Origin: Hofstenia miamia
Lineage: Eukaryota; Xenacoelomorpha; Acoela
NCBI GenBank assembly: GCA_004352715.1
Contig: SCFE01000016.1
Coordinates: 1,909,106-1,973,105, forward strand
DNA length: 64,000 nt
Direction: 5' to 3'
The notes under the pieces are model-generated. The model saw nothing but the letters and a program-made list of their open reading frames with translations, was not told where the DNA came from and did not search any database. Of this stretch, positions 9,670 to 23,189 are shown piece after piece (position 1 is the stretch's first letter; every line of letters begins with the position of its first letter). Both the position numbers and the translations under genes were made by a program.

Positions 9670-12600
9670 CAAATTTATAGATTTGGTATTTATAATTTTA
9701 ATCATCAAAATAGGTTGTACCTTTAATAAAATGTTCATTAATTTTGGCAAGTGTTTATTGGACTATTAAATTTAATAAAACTTGTTTTATGATAACGATG
9801 CTGATGAAGACATTGTTATTACGTGGGTTAATTAAAGTGAATACTCTGGTTTTCATTGCCATTGCATAAAATAAGAAACTTCTGGACAGTATTTCATTTA
9901 AAAAGAGTTGTCTCTAGAGACCAGCTTTTCGAAATTCATCCCCAGAGAGTGCTTGCAATTCAATTAGTTAAACATTATAAACTGGTAAATCTTATCCCTA
10001 ATTGATTTCATTGTGGATGCTCCATTTTGTAAGAACGTTAGTGTATGACTTCAAATAGGAAGTCGTTTGTCTTAAAAGGAAACGAAATCTTCTTGTAAGC
10101 GTTGATTTCCATATCCAATTAAAGTCAAATTAAGCCATTCTGCTCTTAAAGACATTTGAAAAGAAATCAAGTCATTAAAACTGCAATTATCCAATTTTTA
10201 GCAAGCGAAACTTTTAAAAAACTGAAAATCATTAAATGGCATTTTTGCAAATTTTGAAATTTTCATGTGATGCAAATTACTGTAGAATATTATGCACAAA
10301 ATTCAATAAATGCAGAGGCTTTGAGTATACAGAATATGGCCGATTTGAGAATAAATGACACATTAATATTAAATTCCAAAATCATGTGTTGTATATTTCA
10401 CAGTGTAATATACGCGGTTTTAAAAAGTTACATAAATATACTCTAAAACAAGAGTAAATTCTATTTAGGTACACTCTATGCAAATTTGGAAGTACATGCA
10501 TAAAAAATGCTCAGCAGAAGTATTTTGTTAATATTGAATTAAGATCAGAATTTATTACTGTCAACTAACAATTTTCTTCTTGAGAAAAACTAAATATGTG
10601 TATAATGCGTTTTTAACTTCTACTGTCCAGATATGGCATTAATGACACACAAAATAAAAGTCTTCTGACAACTACACATTTTAATATATTTTCCATTTAA
10701 TTTGATTTGTGGCATAAGTATGTGTGTGACATATATGCTAGTTATTTTTTCAGGAAATATAATTTTTAGTGTTAATTCATTCGCTTGAATTATTTAAGGC
10801 TTATTACACCAGGTTTAAGAATTTTAGGCAAAGGAAAGCAGGGGCTAAAGGAAAAATTGAAGGTTGCAGTTTTGTAGTAAATCTATTTATTTATGCAAAT
10901 ATTTTGATTGTACATCCATATGTTCAAAAATGAGTCATTTGAATTTGATAAAGTTTAGGTTTTTACAACTGTTACTCACCTAAAAGATATTTTCATTTAC
11001 AAAAATGTATAACACGAGAACAATAATTGATAATTTTGCTTCATTGAAGCACAGCATGCTGAAATTAAATTACGAGTACGTCAAGGTCAGTTGTCTGCAA
11101 GGCAATTGTTTGGAAATTGGAAATTGCTAAATCTGGATAATCATTTCTTAGATGTAAGGATGTAAGCAATCCCTACAATTAAATTGATCAAAATTTAATG
11201 GAATGAAAGTGGTTTAGCATAACATCAACTGTATTCATGCATCAGCATCGATCTGTTGAATTACATACAGTGTGGTATATCTAATACCAAACTGTATATT
11301 ATCAATCAGATCGCTGTTGCAAACATTTATAATTGCTAATAAAAGTTTTTCTCTAAATGCAAGCTTTTTTATTAGCAAGATTTTACTATTTGGCGCCGGT
11401 CAGCAATTCGTATGATGAAAGTAGCGCTCTTAGCAAGCCTATATTTGTTATTCTAGATATTGTAAATAATGTATAGACAAAAATTTTGAANTATAGTTAA
11501 ATATTAACTGTAAATTCACTTAAAGTTTTCAACACAAATGCAAAAACTAGCTTTCTAAAAATTTACTAATATTAATTAGTTGAAGATGAGAATATTTAGT
11601 GACAGAAATTGTTAAATAAAAGTCCATTTTATAGTACATTTGAAAGATACTGGAAAGTGCAAAACAAAATATTTGCACAAGTGTTTCATGGATTACGCTT
11701 TGACTAAAATGCTTTAATGTAATCAATCAACTCTTGGCGAAATTGAATTAAACAATTATTGACAAAATTTACCGAATAATTTGAAAATGGGACTATTACA
11801 CTTTGGACTCTGTATCTAGTTTTAGAGCCCCATTCAGTTCGTTGCATTTAAACAACATGTATATTTTGAATCTTCGAAATTAAAAGAGATGTGCTTAAAA
11901 ATATTATTTTATGGTCAGCCTTGCACTTGCATGCGATTTTTAAAAAATCAAGTTGATTTTATACAAGAAATAACTTAATATATGAAAATCTCTAAGATTC
12001 TTCAATTTATGTTATTTCAATGTTTATATTCTACTTTTAAATTGTGTAATTTTAATTAGAAATTATTCAGATGTTTATATTTCAAATTTGCAAAAATAAT
12101 TGCTAAAATAGAACGGAAATTTCAATCGTTTGCAGAATTATTAAAAATAGCGAGAAATAATATATTTCATTGAAAATAAATATTTATTTTTGAAAGTGCA
12201 ACGAACGAATAAAATTCTTCTCCACTGCAATTTACTTTCCTACAAGTGACCTAGTAAATTTCTAATGATAAAATGGCATTTTAAATGCTAGATTATTGCG
12301 AATGTATTTTAAATTTAATGTTATTCAAGAATTGTATAGCTGCTAAAAAATATTTACTGTAATAGCAATTATAAATTCGATTTATGGGGGGGGTAATTTC
12401 TTGCAAGTAATCTGCTGACTTGTGCAATGTATTTGATGCATGCTGTAAAATTAGAAAGCGGTATATAATAAATTTTAGTAAAACACTATTTTTTCATAAC
12501 ATGCAGTCATCATTTAAATTTAGGATTTCAGTTGTGATAATTTCATTACCAATGGAAAATATTATCAAATTATAAGTTATCAAGTTTTGTAAAACGATTT

Positions 12601-12950
12601 ACCACAATTTTGCTTGGACAGGTTCCAATTTAAGATCACTTACCACATTTCTGTGAGCGAAAATTTAAATTCCTGTCTGCCAGTCCCCAATTTTCCGAGG
12701 TTGTAACTTATACAATCCAATAATATCACTTTAGAATGTTGCAGTAAAAGTATGTTTAACACAGATTTTTGTTTGTCGCTAGATGGCGCAAAAGATAATG
12801 ACTGACATTGTTTAACAAATTTTATTACCGTCTAGACATGTTTATAGTATACGTTATCAATTGCATTTCAAAATCATTTTAGAGTATTTATAAATCAAAC
12901 TCTTTAAATGCGGTTTGAAATTGCTATGATATCTATTAAACTTCGCTAAA
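9670..12950. other. Non-coding stretch, one long hairpin, one n
   Basis: No exon is recognised on either strand. A single n at 11491 marks a join; unlike the other n-joins I see no duplication around it. The hairpin at 11246-11316 is listed separately. A seven-G run lies near 12385. Confidence 0.4.
11246..11316 (+). ncRNA. Candidate miRNA-precursor-like hairpin
   Basis: Two 33-nt arms (11246-11278 and 11284-11316) pair at 26 of 33 positions around a 5-nt loop ATCTA. The apical part is the tightest (TACAGTGTGGTAT against ATACCAAACTGTA, one mismatch), and a second paired block (CGATCTG/CAGATCG) closes the base. Size and pairing suit a microRNA precursor, but I do not recognise a known miRNA family, and a tiny inverted-repeat transposon would look the same. 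Either strand could be transcribed. Confidence 0.3.
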
Positions 12951-13019
12951 AATGGAAAATAATTGTTTTGAGGAAACGCTCAATTTTCACAGTGTTTATT
13001 ATACTAGTTTTCTGTTGGC

Positions 13020-13516
13020 TAGGCATTTTCATGGGGTTAGCAAATTAGATGCAGTCTTAGTTTTGGAAGCTAAATACTACATACTACTATATAATTCACA
13101 TGTAAGTTATTTCAAATATTTTATCTTGAATATTAGCCCGCTCTGGTCCGAACTGCTTGACCATCATTTGTATAAGTTATTTTTGAAAAACTCAGAGTTG
13201 ACGTTGACTAATTTTTTTGACCTTATCTATGTGATATTTTACTATCAAATGCTTCTTNNNNNNNNNNNNNNNNNNNNNTAGGCATTTTCATGGGGTTAGC
13301 AAATTAGATGCAGTCTTAGTTTTGGAAGCTAAATACTACATACTACTATATAATTCACATGTAAGTTATTTCAAATATTTTATCTTGAATATTAGCCCGC
13401 TCTGGTCCGAACTGCTTGACCATCATTTGTATAAGTTATTTTTGAAAAACTCAGAGTTGACGTTGACTAATTTTTTTGACCTTATCTATGTGATATTTTA
13501 CTATCAAATGCTTCTT
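13020..13516. repeat. 238-bp duplication across a 21-n gap
   Basis: 13020-13257 and 13279-13516 match at an offset of 259 on both sides of the n run 13258-13278. The second copy continues into unique sequence. Most likely two overlapping contig ends left unmerged. Confidence 0.88.
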
Positions 13517-14822
13517 AAATTTAACAATGATGAGATAGTATAAAATAAAAAGAAAAAAAATTTTTTGGAAAAATTTGAATATTTTATTACTGGAATTACC
13601 TATGAAAACAATGAAGTAAAAGAAGTCAAATAATTTGAAAGATACCATAGCTGATATTTCCAACAAAGAATATCCATTAGTATTCTTTACTTAAGAATTT
13701 TTCCAAAAAATATTCAACCTGCATTGTTAAATTGTTAAAAACTGTAGTTGCATAAAGCTGGAGTTATAGAAGTCTATGATCACATTAATGAAGTAAAAAT
13801 AGCATAGGTATTGTCGGATTTTATGAAATTTAGGGCTTATTTCTTTCTAAGATTTCTAAAATTTAAAAAATGAGAAATTTTTGACGTTTTCTGATTCGAT
13901 TATAAATTTTGTGCCGTCAAAAACCCTAAGTTGTTGCTAAACAGCAAAAAATATGTTATGCTATTACAGGTTTTACTTGTTCAAGGTATAGTTTTGTGGA
14001 TGATATATGTAAAAATTTGAAAAATGAAAATTGTGGTTCGAGGCAGGTTGGAGAATGTTGTACCGGTCTTCATCCTATGTTTGATTACAATTTTTTCAAG
14101 CTTGTTTATATTTGCAGGATTAATTTTCCCCCTGAAGCTATTATTTAAGACCAATGCATTCATCAAGAACCGTACGTATTTTAAGGTCTAATAAGTTTTA
14201 CCTAATAGTAACGTTAAATATTGCATAAAATTTTAATTTTACAATAACATCTTTTTTAAAAAAATTCTAAACAATGGAAAATATGCTTTAATTATGTTAG
14301 ACGTTACGAAGTAAAACAAAATAACTTAAATCAAATTTTACATTTAATTCATCCAATTTAATTGAACATGTTCATTTATCCGCCAGCAAAAAGACAATGA
14401 CAGAATTTTAAATTGACGGTGCAATTGTCCTCAAGACGCTTTCTTGAAAATTTTGTCTAGACTTAAACGTATCATAATACGAGTAGATAATCTATTTCAA
14501 ATATTAGTAATTATTAGAAGTGGTGAATACATGTTGTTTTTCCCGATCAATTAAAGGGTATTTACACCAACTCAACATAGAATTAGCAAAGCCCTTCATT
14601 CGAAGACCTGCCATTCAAACGAACAGTGCCAATTTCAATTGTTCTACGATAATATTCACGCACTTGTTGATTTGCATAAAGTGAAGACCAGAGGTAGAAG
14701 AAGAACAAGTGCATCCACAATTACTGATGGACAGGCAAAATGCGAAACTTTGTATTTTTAACTAACTGATACCAGCAATTATTGAAAAAAAATCAGGCTC
14801 ATTGTAGAAAAATTTAACTAAG
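13517..14822. other. Non-coding stretch
   Basis: AT-rich, with long A/T homopolymers. Nothing recognisable on either strand. Confidence 0.4.
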
Positions 14823-15145
14823 TAGTGCATCTACTACCCGCGAGTACCCACTCGGTTTTACCCACTTATACCCGTGTGTACGGTCGGGTGCGCATAATTA
14901 CTATAGATTGGATACGAGCACGCTTTTGTACTACATTGTGAGTATCCTAAATAAGTTTTTTTTCGAAACATATTTTATTAATGAATTGTTGAAAAATATT
15001 AACATATAATAAATGTAAATTGTATTCAAAATTTTGTTGAAAATTTTTATATTGCTTAATAGCAGCAAAAAAATTATTCTCAGGTATTTGCCGGTACGGG
15101 TGCCGGGCAATACAGTATTTTTTGTCGGGCGGATGCTGTATTACA
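14823..15145. mobile_element. Possible small hAT-like element with ACCCG-rich ends
   Basis: Between 14838 and 14892 the sequence repeats ACCCG/ACCC words five times (CTACCCGCG, TACCCACTCGG, TACCCACTT, TACCCGTG, and GGTCGGGTGCG). At 15088-15135 the mirror-image words GGTACGGGTG, CCGGGC and GTCGGGCGG occur. The outer ends TAGTGCATCTAC and, on the opposite strand, TAATACAGCATC are weakly alike. GC-rich inverted subterminal clusters in AT-rich DNA suggest a short hAT-type element, as at 535-1324, but no target duplication could be assigned. Confidence 0.4.
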
Positions 15146-15696
15146 TAGCTTTACCAGCACATAACTAGGTAGAATAATGATGCAATCTTCCGAATTATTT
15201 ATAATGCGTTATTATACGTGCATTTATAATACAGGAATAGGGTGAGTCTATCATGTATCGATTGGCGTACATTTTGAATTACCTTTGCAGCAAAAGCCAA
15301 TGCCATATATTATAATAACTCAGCAAAAAATGTAGAAAGACAGAATAGTGTGTTGCCTTAAAAGAGAGAGTGGGTAAACTTTGTCCTACTTCTAAGTTTG
15401 TAATACTGATGCTTCTAGGAGAATTTTTTCTCAGATTCGAAATTAGCCATCTTAATGCAATAAGTGTTGTGAAAGTTTTCTCTCAACCTATGCGGCCAAT
15501 TATCTAAATGATTGTAAAGCTGAATAAATTTGCTCAGGTTTTTGAAAAACACTTTTGCTGTATATTTTAATGAATACTAATGTTTTTGAATCAATAAAAA
15601 GAAAGTATTTCTTTTGGATTGAAGTACCGTAGGACAACAACTTCACTCGGTAAGAAGCATTAGCAGGAGTGAAACGTGTTTGTCTTGAATAGAACA

Positions 15697-16323
15697 ATTA
15701 CACACGATGTAGTCAAAAGTAAAGTAATACTCTTAATTTGAATATTTTGAAACTATGCAGCACACCGATATCACAAGTTGAAACAAGCAATTTGGTTGAA
15801 AAAACAAGCAGACATATATAATCTATGTATGTAGGCATCATTAAGATTGACGAAAGTTAATGAAACAGTTTGCAATATTCAAATCATACGAATTGAAAAA
15901 TTAAATTTATTTAATATATTATGTTAAACACTAAGCTGTAAAAGATACAGGCTGTTTGATCGTACCTGGCCCTTAGATATACACTTTTGTTCGTGCTAAA
16001 TAACATGAACAATTGCCAATATATAATAGTGCTGTGTTCCCAATATTCTTTAACGGGATTGAACCAGACTGGGTTCCTCTTCACTTAATCGGTTTTTAAA
16101 CGGTTTTAGCCGGATCTTAAAAAATTTGCTTTTGCTTGGTTACATAAATACAACTATATTCATATCATCGAAAATATCTTTGCGATTTATAATTTTTCAA
16201 TTTTAAGGCTATACTACCTTTAGTAGTTTTGAAGTTTTTAAAGAAATCAAACCGTTATAAAAAGCATAGAGATGTGTAAAATAGCTAATGTTTGAATTGG
16301 TTACCTAAAGTGATTTGTTACAT

Positions 16324-16357
<34 letters not shown>

Positions 16358-16993
16358 NATTACACACGATGTAGTCAAAAGTAAAGTAATACTCTTAATT
16401 TGAATATTTTGAAACTATGCAGCACACCGATATCACAAGTTGAAACAAGCAATTTGGTTGAAAAAACAAGCAGACATATATAATCTATGTATGTAGGCAT
16501 CATTAAGATTGACGAAAGTTAATGAAACAGTTTGCAATATTCAAATCATACGAATTGAAAAATTAAATTTATTTAATATATTATGTTAAACACTAAGCTG
16601 TAAAAGATACAGGCTGTTTGATCGTACCTGGCCCTTAGATATACACTTTTGTTCGTGCTAAATAACATGAACAATTGCCAATATATAATAGTGCTGTGTT
16701 CCCAATATTCTTTAACGGGATTGAACCAGACTGGGTTCCTCTTCACTTAATCGGTTTTTAAACGGTTTTAGCCGGATCTTAAAAAATTTGCTTTTGCTTG
16801 GTTACATAAATACAACTATATTCATATCATCGAAAATATCTTTGCGATTTATAATTTTTCAATTTTAAGGCTATACTACCTTTAGTAGTTTTGAAGTTTT
16901 TAAAGAAATCAAACCGTTATAAAAAGCATAGAGATGTGTAAAATAGCTAATGTTTGAATTGGTTACCTAAAGTGATTTGTTACATCAAATATA
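15697..16993. repeat. 635-bp duplication joined by one n
   Basis: 15697-16331 and 16359-16993 match at an offset of 662; the n lies at 16358. The first copy ends in a pure (TA)n run, while the second continues into a longer imperfect TA tract with TACATG interruptions. Collapse at the TA tract followed by unmerged overlap explains the pattern best. Confidence 0.88.
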
Positions 16994-17023
16994 CATATAT
17001 ATATATGTATATATATGTACACA

Positions 17024-17051
<28 letters not shown>
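16992..17051. repeat. Imperfect (TA)n tract
   Basis: TA dinucleotides with TACATA, TGTATA and TGTACACATG interruptions, ending in a pure TA run. Confidence 0.85.
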
Positions 17052-17054
<3 letters not shown>

Positions 17055-20000
17055 TGATCGTGATTTTAGAAATAAAATTTTTTTAATGCCAGCACTAATA
17101 AGAATGACTACAAAGTCTATCAAAATTTAATGAAGAAAAGATGTGCAGTTCACAAAAATTGTTTTTATAATACTGATTAGCATATGAAATATATAACGTT
17201 ATTTTATCAAATTCAACAAAAATTTAAACATGTTAATGTCGAGGTATCACCTTACCACAAAGTTGATATTTTTTAAAATAGTGCGCGCATTACTGCAATT
17301 CCATAATTTGAATGACAAAAATGTAGATTATGATTAGAATTGCAACAACTAGCAATTCTTGCATCCTTTCACAAGAATTTATTGTACTTTAATTCTGCAA
17401 TATTTGAAATCAATAAATTTTTAGAATCAAAAAATAGTATTATTTAATAAGATTTTAACCTGATTAACCGATTCTTGCAGCATAACCTGACATGACCGGA
17501 CCGGATCCAGAACTAATATATCATATTATTGGTAAGTACATTCGTAAGAATTTCTAGCTACATCCCTCTTAATACTCTTCAAATGTCCAGCATGTGGAAT
17601 TTCTTAAGGAAGTCAAAATTGAATTCAAATGTACTCACTGCAAAATTTCAATTACACACAATTCATCAATTTTAGAATACAGTCACTGCCTAAGCACCAC
17701 ACTTATGACTCCTCCTCAAATAGAATCCAAACGCGGTCATTTTTGACAGCGATTTCATTTGTTTTTAAAGCACTTAGAATCATTGCAATTACTTTTCTCA
17801 ATTCATTACCAAATTTTTCATATTGTGACAATATATGCTTTTGGCGATCCACTTGTAGTATAGACATAACACAAGTGAACATGGCTTTGGTTTATTATTA
17901 ATATTGAAATTTACTTAATCTTGGGTTTTATTCTGTATTATACCATAAATTCACTGAAAAATATTTTTGGCCATAGATTTACATGTAAGACTAATATTTT
18001 CGCCTTAGTCGGCGGTGGTAAATGGTAATATATTTTTTCTTTAATATTAACATTTCGTAACTACCATTTATAATTCGACATTTACCACAGAAACAACTTT
18101 CACGAATTCTTTGAACGAAAATCAATATTTTCGATTTTTACATGTTGATGGCACATATTTTGTCAGGTGTCAAATTGAGAACGCACATTATTATAATGAA
18201 GTTTTGACAAATTAAGAGGAATACGGAATTATTAATCATTAATTTGTTAATATTTATTCACCCAGTACCAAAAATTAAAGCAAAAAAATATATGAACATT
18301 TTGATTGCATGGATATTTTTACTAAATTTTTAAATTTTTCATTATTAAATATACAAAGTTTTTAATGGTTACTCGTCGTTTTTAATATGTTGAACATTTC
18401 TATGTTGTAGTTAGAGACAAAATTTAACAACTAAGCCAAAATTCATAGTAATTTTTAGCATTCCACAAAATCCTTTATCTCAAAGAAAATGACTTTAATA
18501 ATTTGCAAATTCGCATATTCAGTATCGAATTTAATTTGGAATTGAAGAGCTATGCTTAGGCCAAAAAGATATTTGTTACATAACTACTAGGAGTGACTGA
18601 GGGCGGATGGAAAGGTTTTCTTCAAATTCTATGTGCGCCAAGAAATGGTTTATTTGAATACGTTATAAGAGTATTTAAATATAATAAGAAAATATTTATT
18701 AAGCTCTGATTTTTGTATATCAGCCTTAAAATTTTTACGGTGTTTCAATCTACACTCAACTTTTAGGTCTGGTTGGAACAAGTTATCAGTTTTCAAGTCA
18801 AGGTTTAAAAATACAAGTTAAACTTAAATGCTGAAACAAGTAGATAGTTTATAAAAAATGTATTGTAAAATTAGTCAACATAAATAAAATCCTAGTTGAT
18901 GCAAAGATAAACATCAGCAACGTTTCGTTAGTAGCGCATCTTTCATGCGACCAGCAACAGCAAGAGCAAGTCCAGCATTTGATTCAAACTTCACCAAGAA
19001 CTGAATTTGAGTAACTGCAGAGATAACGCAAGTAGGGATTGTACACCTGTGAGAACGGATTGGGTCGGACAGGGAATTTAGGAAGTTCCAGGTTGAATAA
19101 AGTTAATATTGAAAAAAAACTTCAATTTAATTTTATATTTTGGAATTTGATTGCATTGTGCTAAGACGCCTATTATAATCAGAGTAGTAAGCAGAGCTAA
19201 CCATGGCGATGGCCATCAAATGGGAAACCCATAGCGATAAAAATTCCTAAAAGACATGAGAATCTCTCCCATCTGAACCAAAAACTAAGGTTTTCACAGT
19301 GGTCCAGCCATTTTGTAGAAGTGAAATTTCTCAAGTTAACAACTCAATTTGTAAGGAATTATTGTTAAACTATGATTCAAGCGGTTACTAGGATCGTGTT
19401 CCAACCTACCCTAGGCTCAACTGTTCCAACTAATCCAATACAGATTTGGATAAAAATTTTTTGAGGTATTTTCGATAGCAATCATTAAAGTCTAAAAACT
19501 ATGTGAGTAGAATCATAGGAAGGGAGAGATTGCATTCCTTGGAAATACAAATATTAGGTTGGATCAAAGGCTATAGAATCAAAATGTGAAGTAAAGCAAA
19601 ATATTTACTTTTTAGGCGATATCAAAACAGCACTGTAAATATGTCGCAGATTCTTACATGTTATAGTCTGAAATGAACAAGTTTTGAATAACTACGCAAC
19701 TCTTAGCATTACATAGTATTCAAATGATGAATTTTGAAATCTGTAAAGTTGTATATAAGATGGGATGTATACAAATACAAAATTTATGAAGTCTTTTATC
19801 AATCTATACATTCTGTAAGATTTTACAAAAATACTTTGCTTCAAAATTCCTTTCTAATCCTATTCCACTAGAAAATATCAAAATGCCTAATATGTAATAA
19901 TTAAATATAAAATATGACGTTATGCTAGACCCAAAAATACTTTGACAGTTATTTTGTACAATCAGACAGATTCGTGTAAAAAGAAAACTTCGTAATAAGT

Positions 20001-22490
20001 ATATAAGAATTGCTTTTTTTATGCTCCTCGGGAATGAGAAAGGGGATTTCTACTCTATCTAACTTGGATTGAAATATTGTATTAAAATAAAACTTTGCAA
20101 AATATTTTTTCATGTCAGCACTAATAATTTAGAATTTTCAGAAATTTGATGCTATCATTGTTTATGATGACGTCATCAGAATTAAGAAATTGGTTTTTTT
20201 TAAGTATATTAAATATTGATTTTAAGATAGAAATGATGGAAGTCCTTAAAATTCATTCTTGATATTTTACATACTATTTGTCACACTAACAATAATCAGT
20301 TTTTGCAGAAATTGGAGAACTATACTTCTTTTTTAAAGAGCAATACTATACATGAAGAGAGTATATATTAAAAAAATTTATTATGGGATTATGATTATCA
20401 ATAAAAGTTAGGAATAGCCACTAAGTCTCATTAGAAAAGCTCAACATCTTTTTCAGTAATTGAAAAATTTTACACCCCACACATATTATAGAGTGTATAT
20501 AGAAAAAAAAAATTTTCTCTCTGTAAATAAAACATAAGAGCGCAAAAAAATATTGGGAGAGAAAAAAATACACAAGAAGTGTGTTCGCACTCGAAGACAT
20601 ATATGTATAAAAAAGAGAGAGCGCCACACATGTACAAGGTGAAAACGAATTTTTTATGACTCCATGTTATCTATTGCTAGGAGTAATTCTCAGAAATTCT
20701 AATTATATTTATAAAATGATAAAACTTTTCAAGTTATACAGAGTCAGAACTTGATGTATTTCCCTGAATGGGTTTATGGAGAACACCAGAAATTTTGTTG
20801 ATAAAAACTAAATCTTTACTTTTGTTCATTGTTTTGAAATTGTAGAATTTGATAAGTAAAATGCCGATCAAGTTAAGCATTGATTCATTAAAAGAACGTT
20901 CGTTAAGTCTGCTGAACGATTTATGATTAAATATGTCATTAATCATGTTCAAGATGCTGGATTTTATCAATAACAAGAGCATAGAATAACATAGTAGCAT
21001 TTTCATTTGTTCTACATTAGGTTTCCGAATACTGAAAGGTTTGAAAGATGAACAATGTAGGATTTTTATTTATTATCAGAAATTCAATTTGTTATGAAAT
21101 TTCACCACACAAATGGATTTCCAATTATAATTCAAACTGATCAGACAAAGCGCAACAAAGTTTTGGAAATTAGAGATTTAATTTATTCAATAATTGTGAC
21201 ACTGTTACAAAGAGAACAGTTAACCCTGTAAAACGCAAAACCTAGTTGACCCAATTATTAATTATTGTTCGGCTACATCGGAAGTAGGCAAATGAATGCA
21301 TTGCAAGCATAATACGTGTCTATTGATTGGTTGTTTATAATCATAAACCGGATTTGAGTGAATCTTTTTGATGCTTCCATTACCAAGCGAATACATTTTC
21401 ATTGTTTAGTTTTTTACAAAAACCGACTCTGTGCTTGATCCCGAGACAAATTTTTCACCCTTTTCACACGGTTAGAAAACTGACCCAGCTGTCGGTCGAA
21501 CACAACAATTGTTGATGTCTGAAATAGTTGGAGAAAACTTGTAAAATACTATGGCATAACATATAATTTGAGTATTTTGAAATTTTGTGGTTTTCAAACT
21601 TCTTAACAAAATGTACGTGCATACCTCTTTACAAAGAATTTGTGGATCCAACTTTGTTTTTGAAATCGATCTTTGCTTAGAGTCATCTTTATTTACTCCT
21701 AGTTTGCCTAATCAAGACAATAAAGAACATAAAAACAGTGAATAGGTTATTTAGATTTCTGTTTTGTAATGTATTTATTCAATATTGTCTATAGCATATT
21801 ATATACGAGCAAACAGATTGAAAGTGGCAATTTGCAGTTCTTCTAATTCGAAAATAAAATAGTTGAAATGTAAAATAGAGTTCGACTAAGTGCTGTTGTT
21901 AGACGAAATTGCACTTGAAAAATTGTACTTAGACAATTCTACTGCATATGAAAAACTAATTTAATGCAATCCTGCAAGCTGCATAGCAAAATTGCATTAA
22001 TGTATATACAATTCATATAATTATTAGAGACCAAAATTCTGCCTTTTTCTGCTGATATATGCTGTGTTATTAAGTATTTGTTCTATGAATATTTTGTTGT
22101 ACTATTTTTACAACATACATTAATCGAAGTGTTGATTTTTACCCAAAAATGTCATCAGTTTTTTCTGCCCAATGCGTTATTCAGCCAAATTTTTCTATTT
22201 GGAGACGCAATGCAAAAATACTGAATGAATCAATACACGAATAAATCTCAGATGTGGGCTTTGAGGTCTGCAAAAAAATAATAAAGTACCGTGATTAACA
22301 GTTTATGAAGATGAAGTAATTTGGGCATGGCTGTACTCTAGAAGGAGCTTGGGGTCGCAGCCCATTTTGCTAAATTCGATTAGAGATTCACTTTACTTGC
22401 TCAGGCTATATTACTGTTGTGGTTGCTCAAGATATAATATAAGAATACTGCACTCAAATATCTCAACACTGGTATCGCCCACGTATTAAT
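17052..22490. other. Long stretch without recognisable genes
   Basis: I find no gene, RNA or clear transposon. A CCGGACCGGATCC-rich patch near 17495-17512 and an AACGG/CCGG-rich patch near 16085-16115 (repeated near 16750) resemble the GC words of hAT-type ends, but no boundaries could be drawn. Open frames here are short and look like chance. Confidence 0.35.
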
Positions 22491-22491
22491 T

Positions 22492-22509
22492 AATTATTAT
22501 TATTATTAC

Positions 22510-22545
<36 letters not shown>
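22492..22545. repeat. (ATT)n microsatellite
   Basis: Nearly perfect TTA/ATT trinucleotide run with one ACT interruption. Confidence 0.95.
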
Positions 22546-22546
<1 letters not shown>

Positions 22547-22689
22547 TTTACTAAGAACAAAAGTGGAAATTCTTAAAAGGCTTCACTAGAAAGTCGAATG
22601 GGCTCAATAGTGATAGTTCAGAAATATATATTAATAAAAAATTTACCGATAAAAAAATACAAAGTCATTTAAATCAGAAATTTAAGAAA

Positions 22690-23165
22690 CTTGAATTTTC
22701 TTAATATTTCTCTATCAGAAATTAGTCGACCAAATTGTAGGGCAACGTTTCAATTTAGGCTATCTACCTTAGGAGAACTAGAAACTATTTGGCAAAATTT
22801 ATACGTTAATAAATCTTCAGGTTCCAATCATTTACCTTTCTTTATTATAAAGAATTTTTTCACCTATCCCTTGCATTTAATCAATATATAATTGAAAACG
22901 AATTTCCAAAGATAATGAAAAAGTCTGATATAATATAACACTTTTGTATAAAAAGTGAGATCCCTCATTGCGAAAAATTATAGGCCAATCTCAATAACGC
23001 ACCCTTTTAGTAAAATCTTCAAATCAACCATTTATCTGAAAATAATTTATCATCGAAACAATATGTTTTCCGCATTAAACATAGTGTAAGTGATGCAATT
23101 ATTTCAATTACTGAAGAAATAGCCTCCAATAAATACCTACCTTTTCTTCAAGAGGGATTGATATG
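22690..23165 (+). pseudogene. LINE reverse transcriptase fragment, first piece
   Basis: NKSSGSNHLPFFIIKNFF near 22810-22860 matches, residue for residue in most places, the block NKSTASYNLPFFIIKRFF of the better preserved LINE at 55.7 kb. A remnant of the NYRPISITHPFSK region follows near 22975, and then an FGFR-type block ending ISITEEIASNKYLPF near 23095-23145. Stops and frame changes are frequent. This is the same LINE family as 54740-58640, here interrupted after the finger/palm boundary. Confidence 0.65.
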
Positions 23166-23189
23166 AAAAGAGTAGAAAACATTTTTGTG

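Noticed and set aside
12952-13280. ATG-initiated open frame of about 100 codons (MENNCFEETLNFHSVYY...)
   Set aside because: It resembles no family I know, is repeated only by the n-joined duplication, and its composition is that of the local AT-rich DNA.
14030-14060. GGTTCGAGGC, tRNA T-arm-like
   Set aside because: No matching acceptor stem or D-arm nearby; no tRNA could be folded from it by eye.
17629-17901. Open frame of about 90 codons
   Set aside because: No ATG-supported start with recognisable domain, and composition matches the background.
20734-21006. Minus-strand open frame with hydrophobic start
   Set aside because: AT-driven Leu/Ile/Asn composition, no motif, no exon partner.
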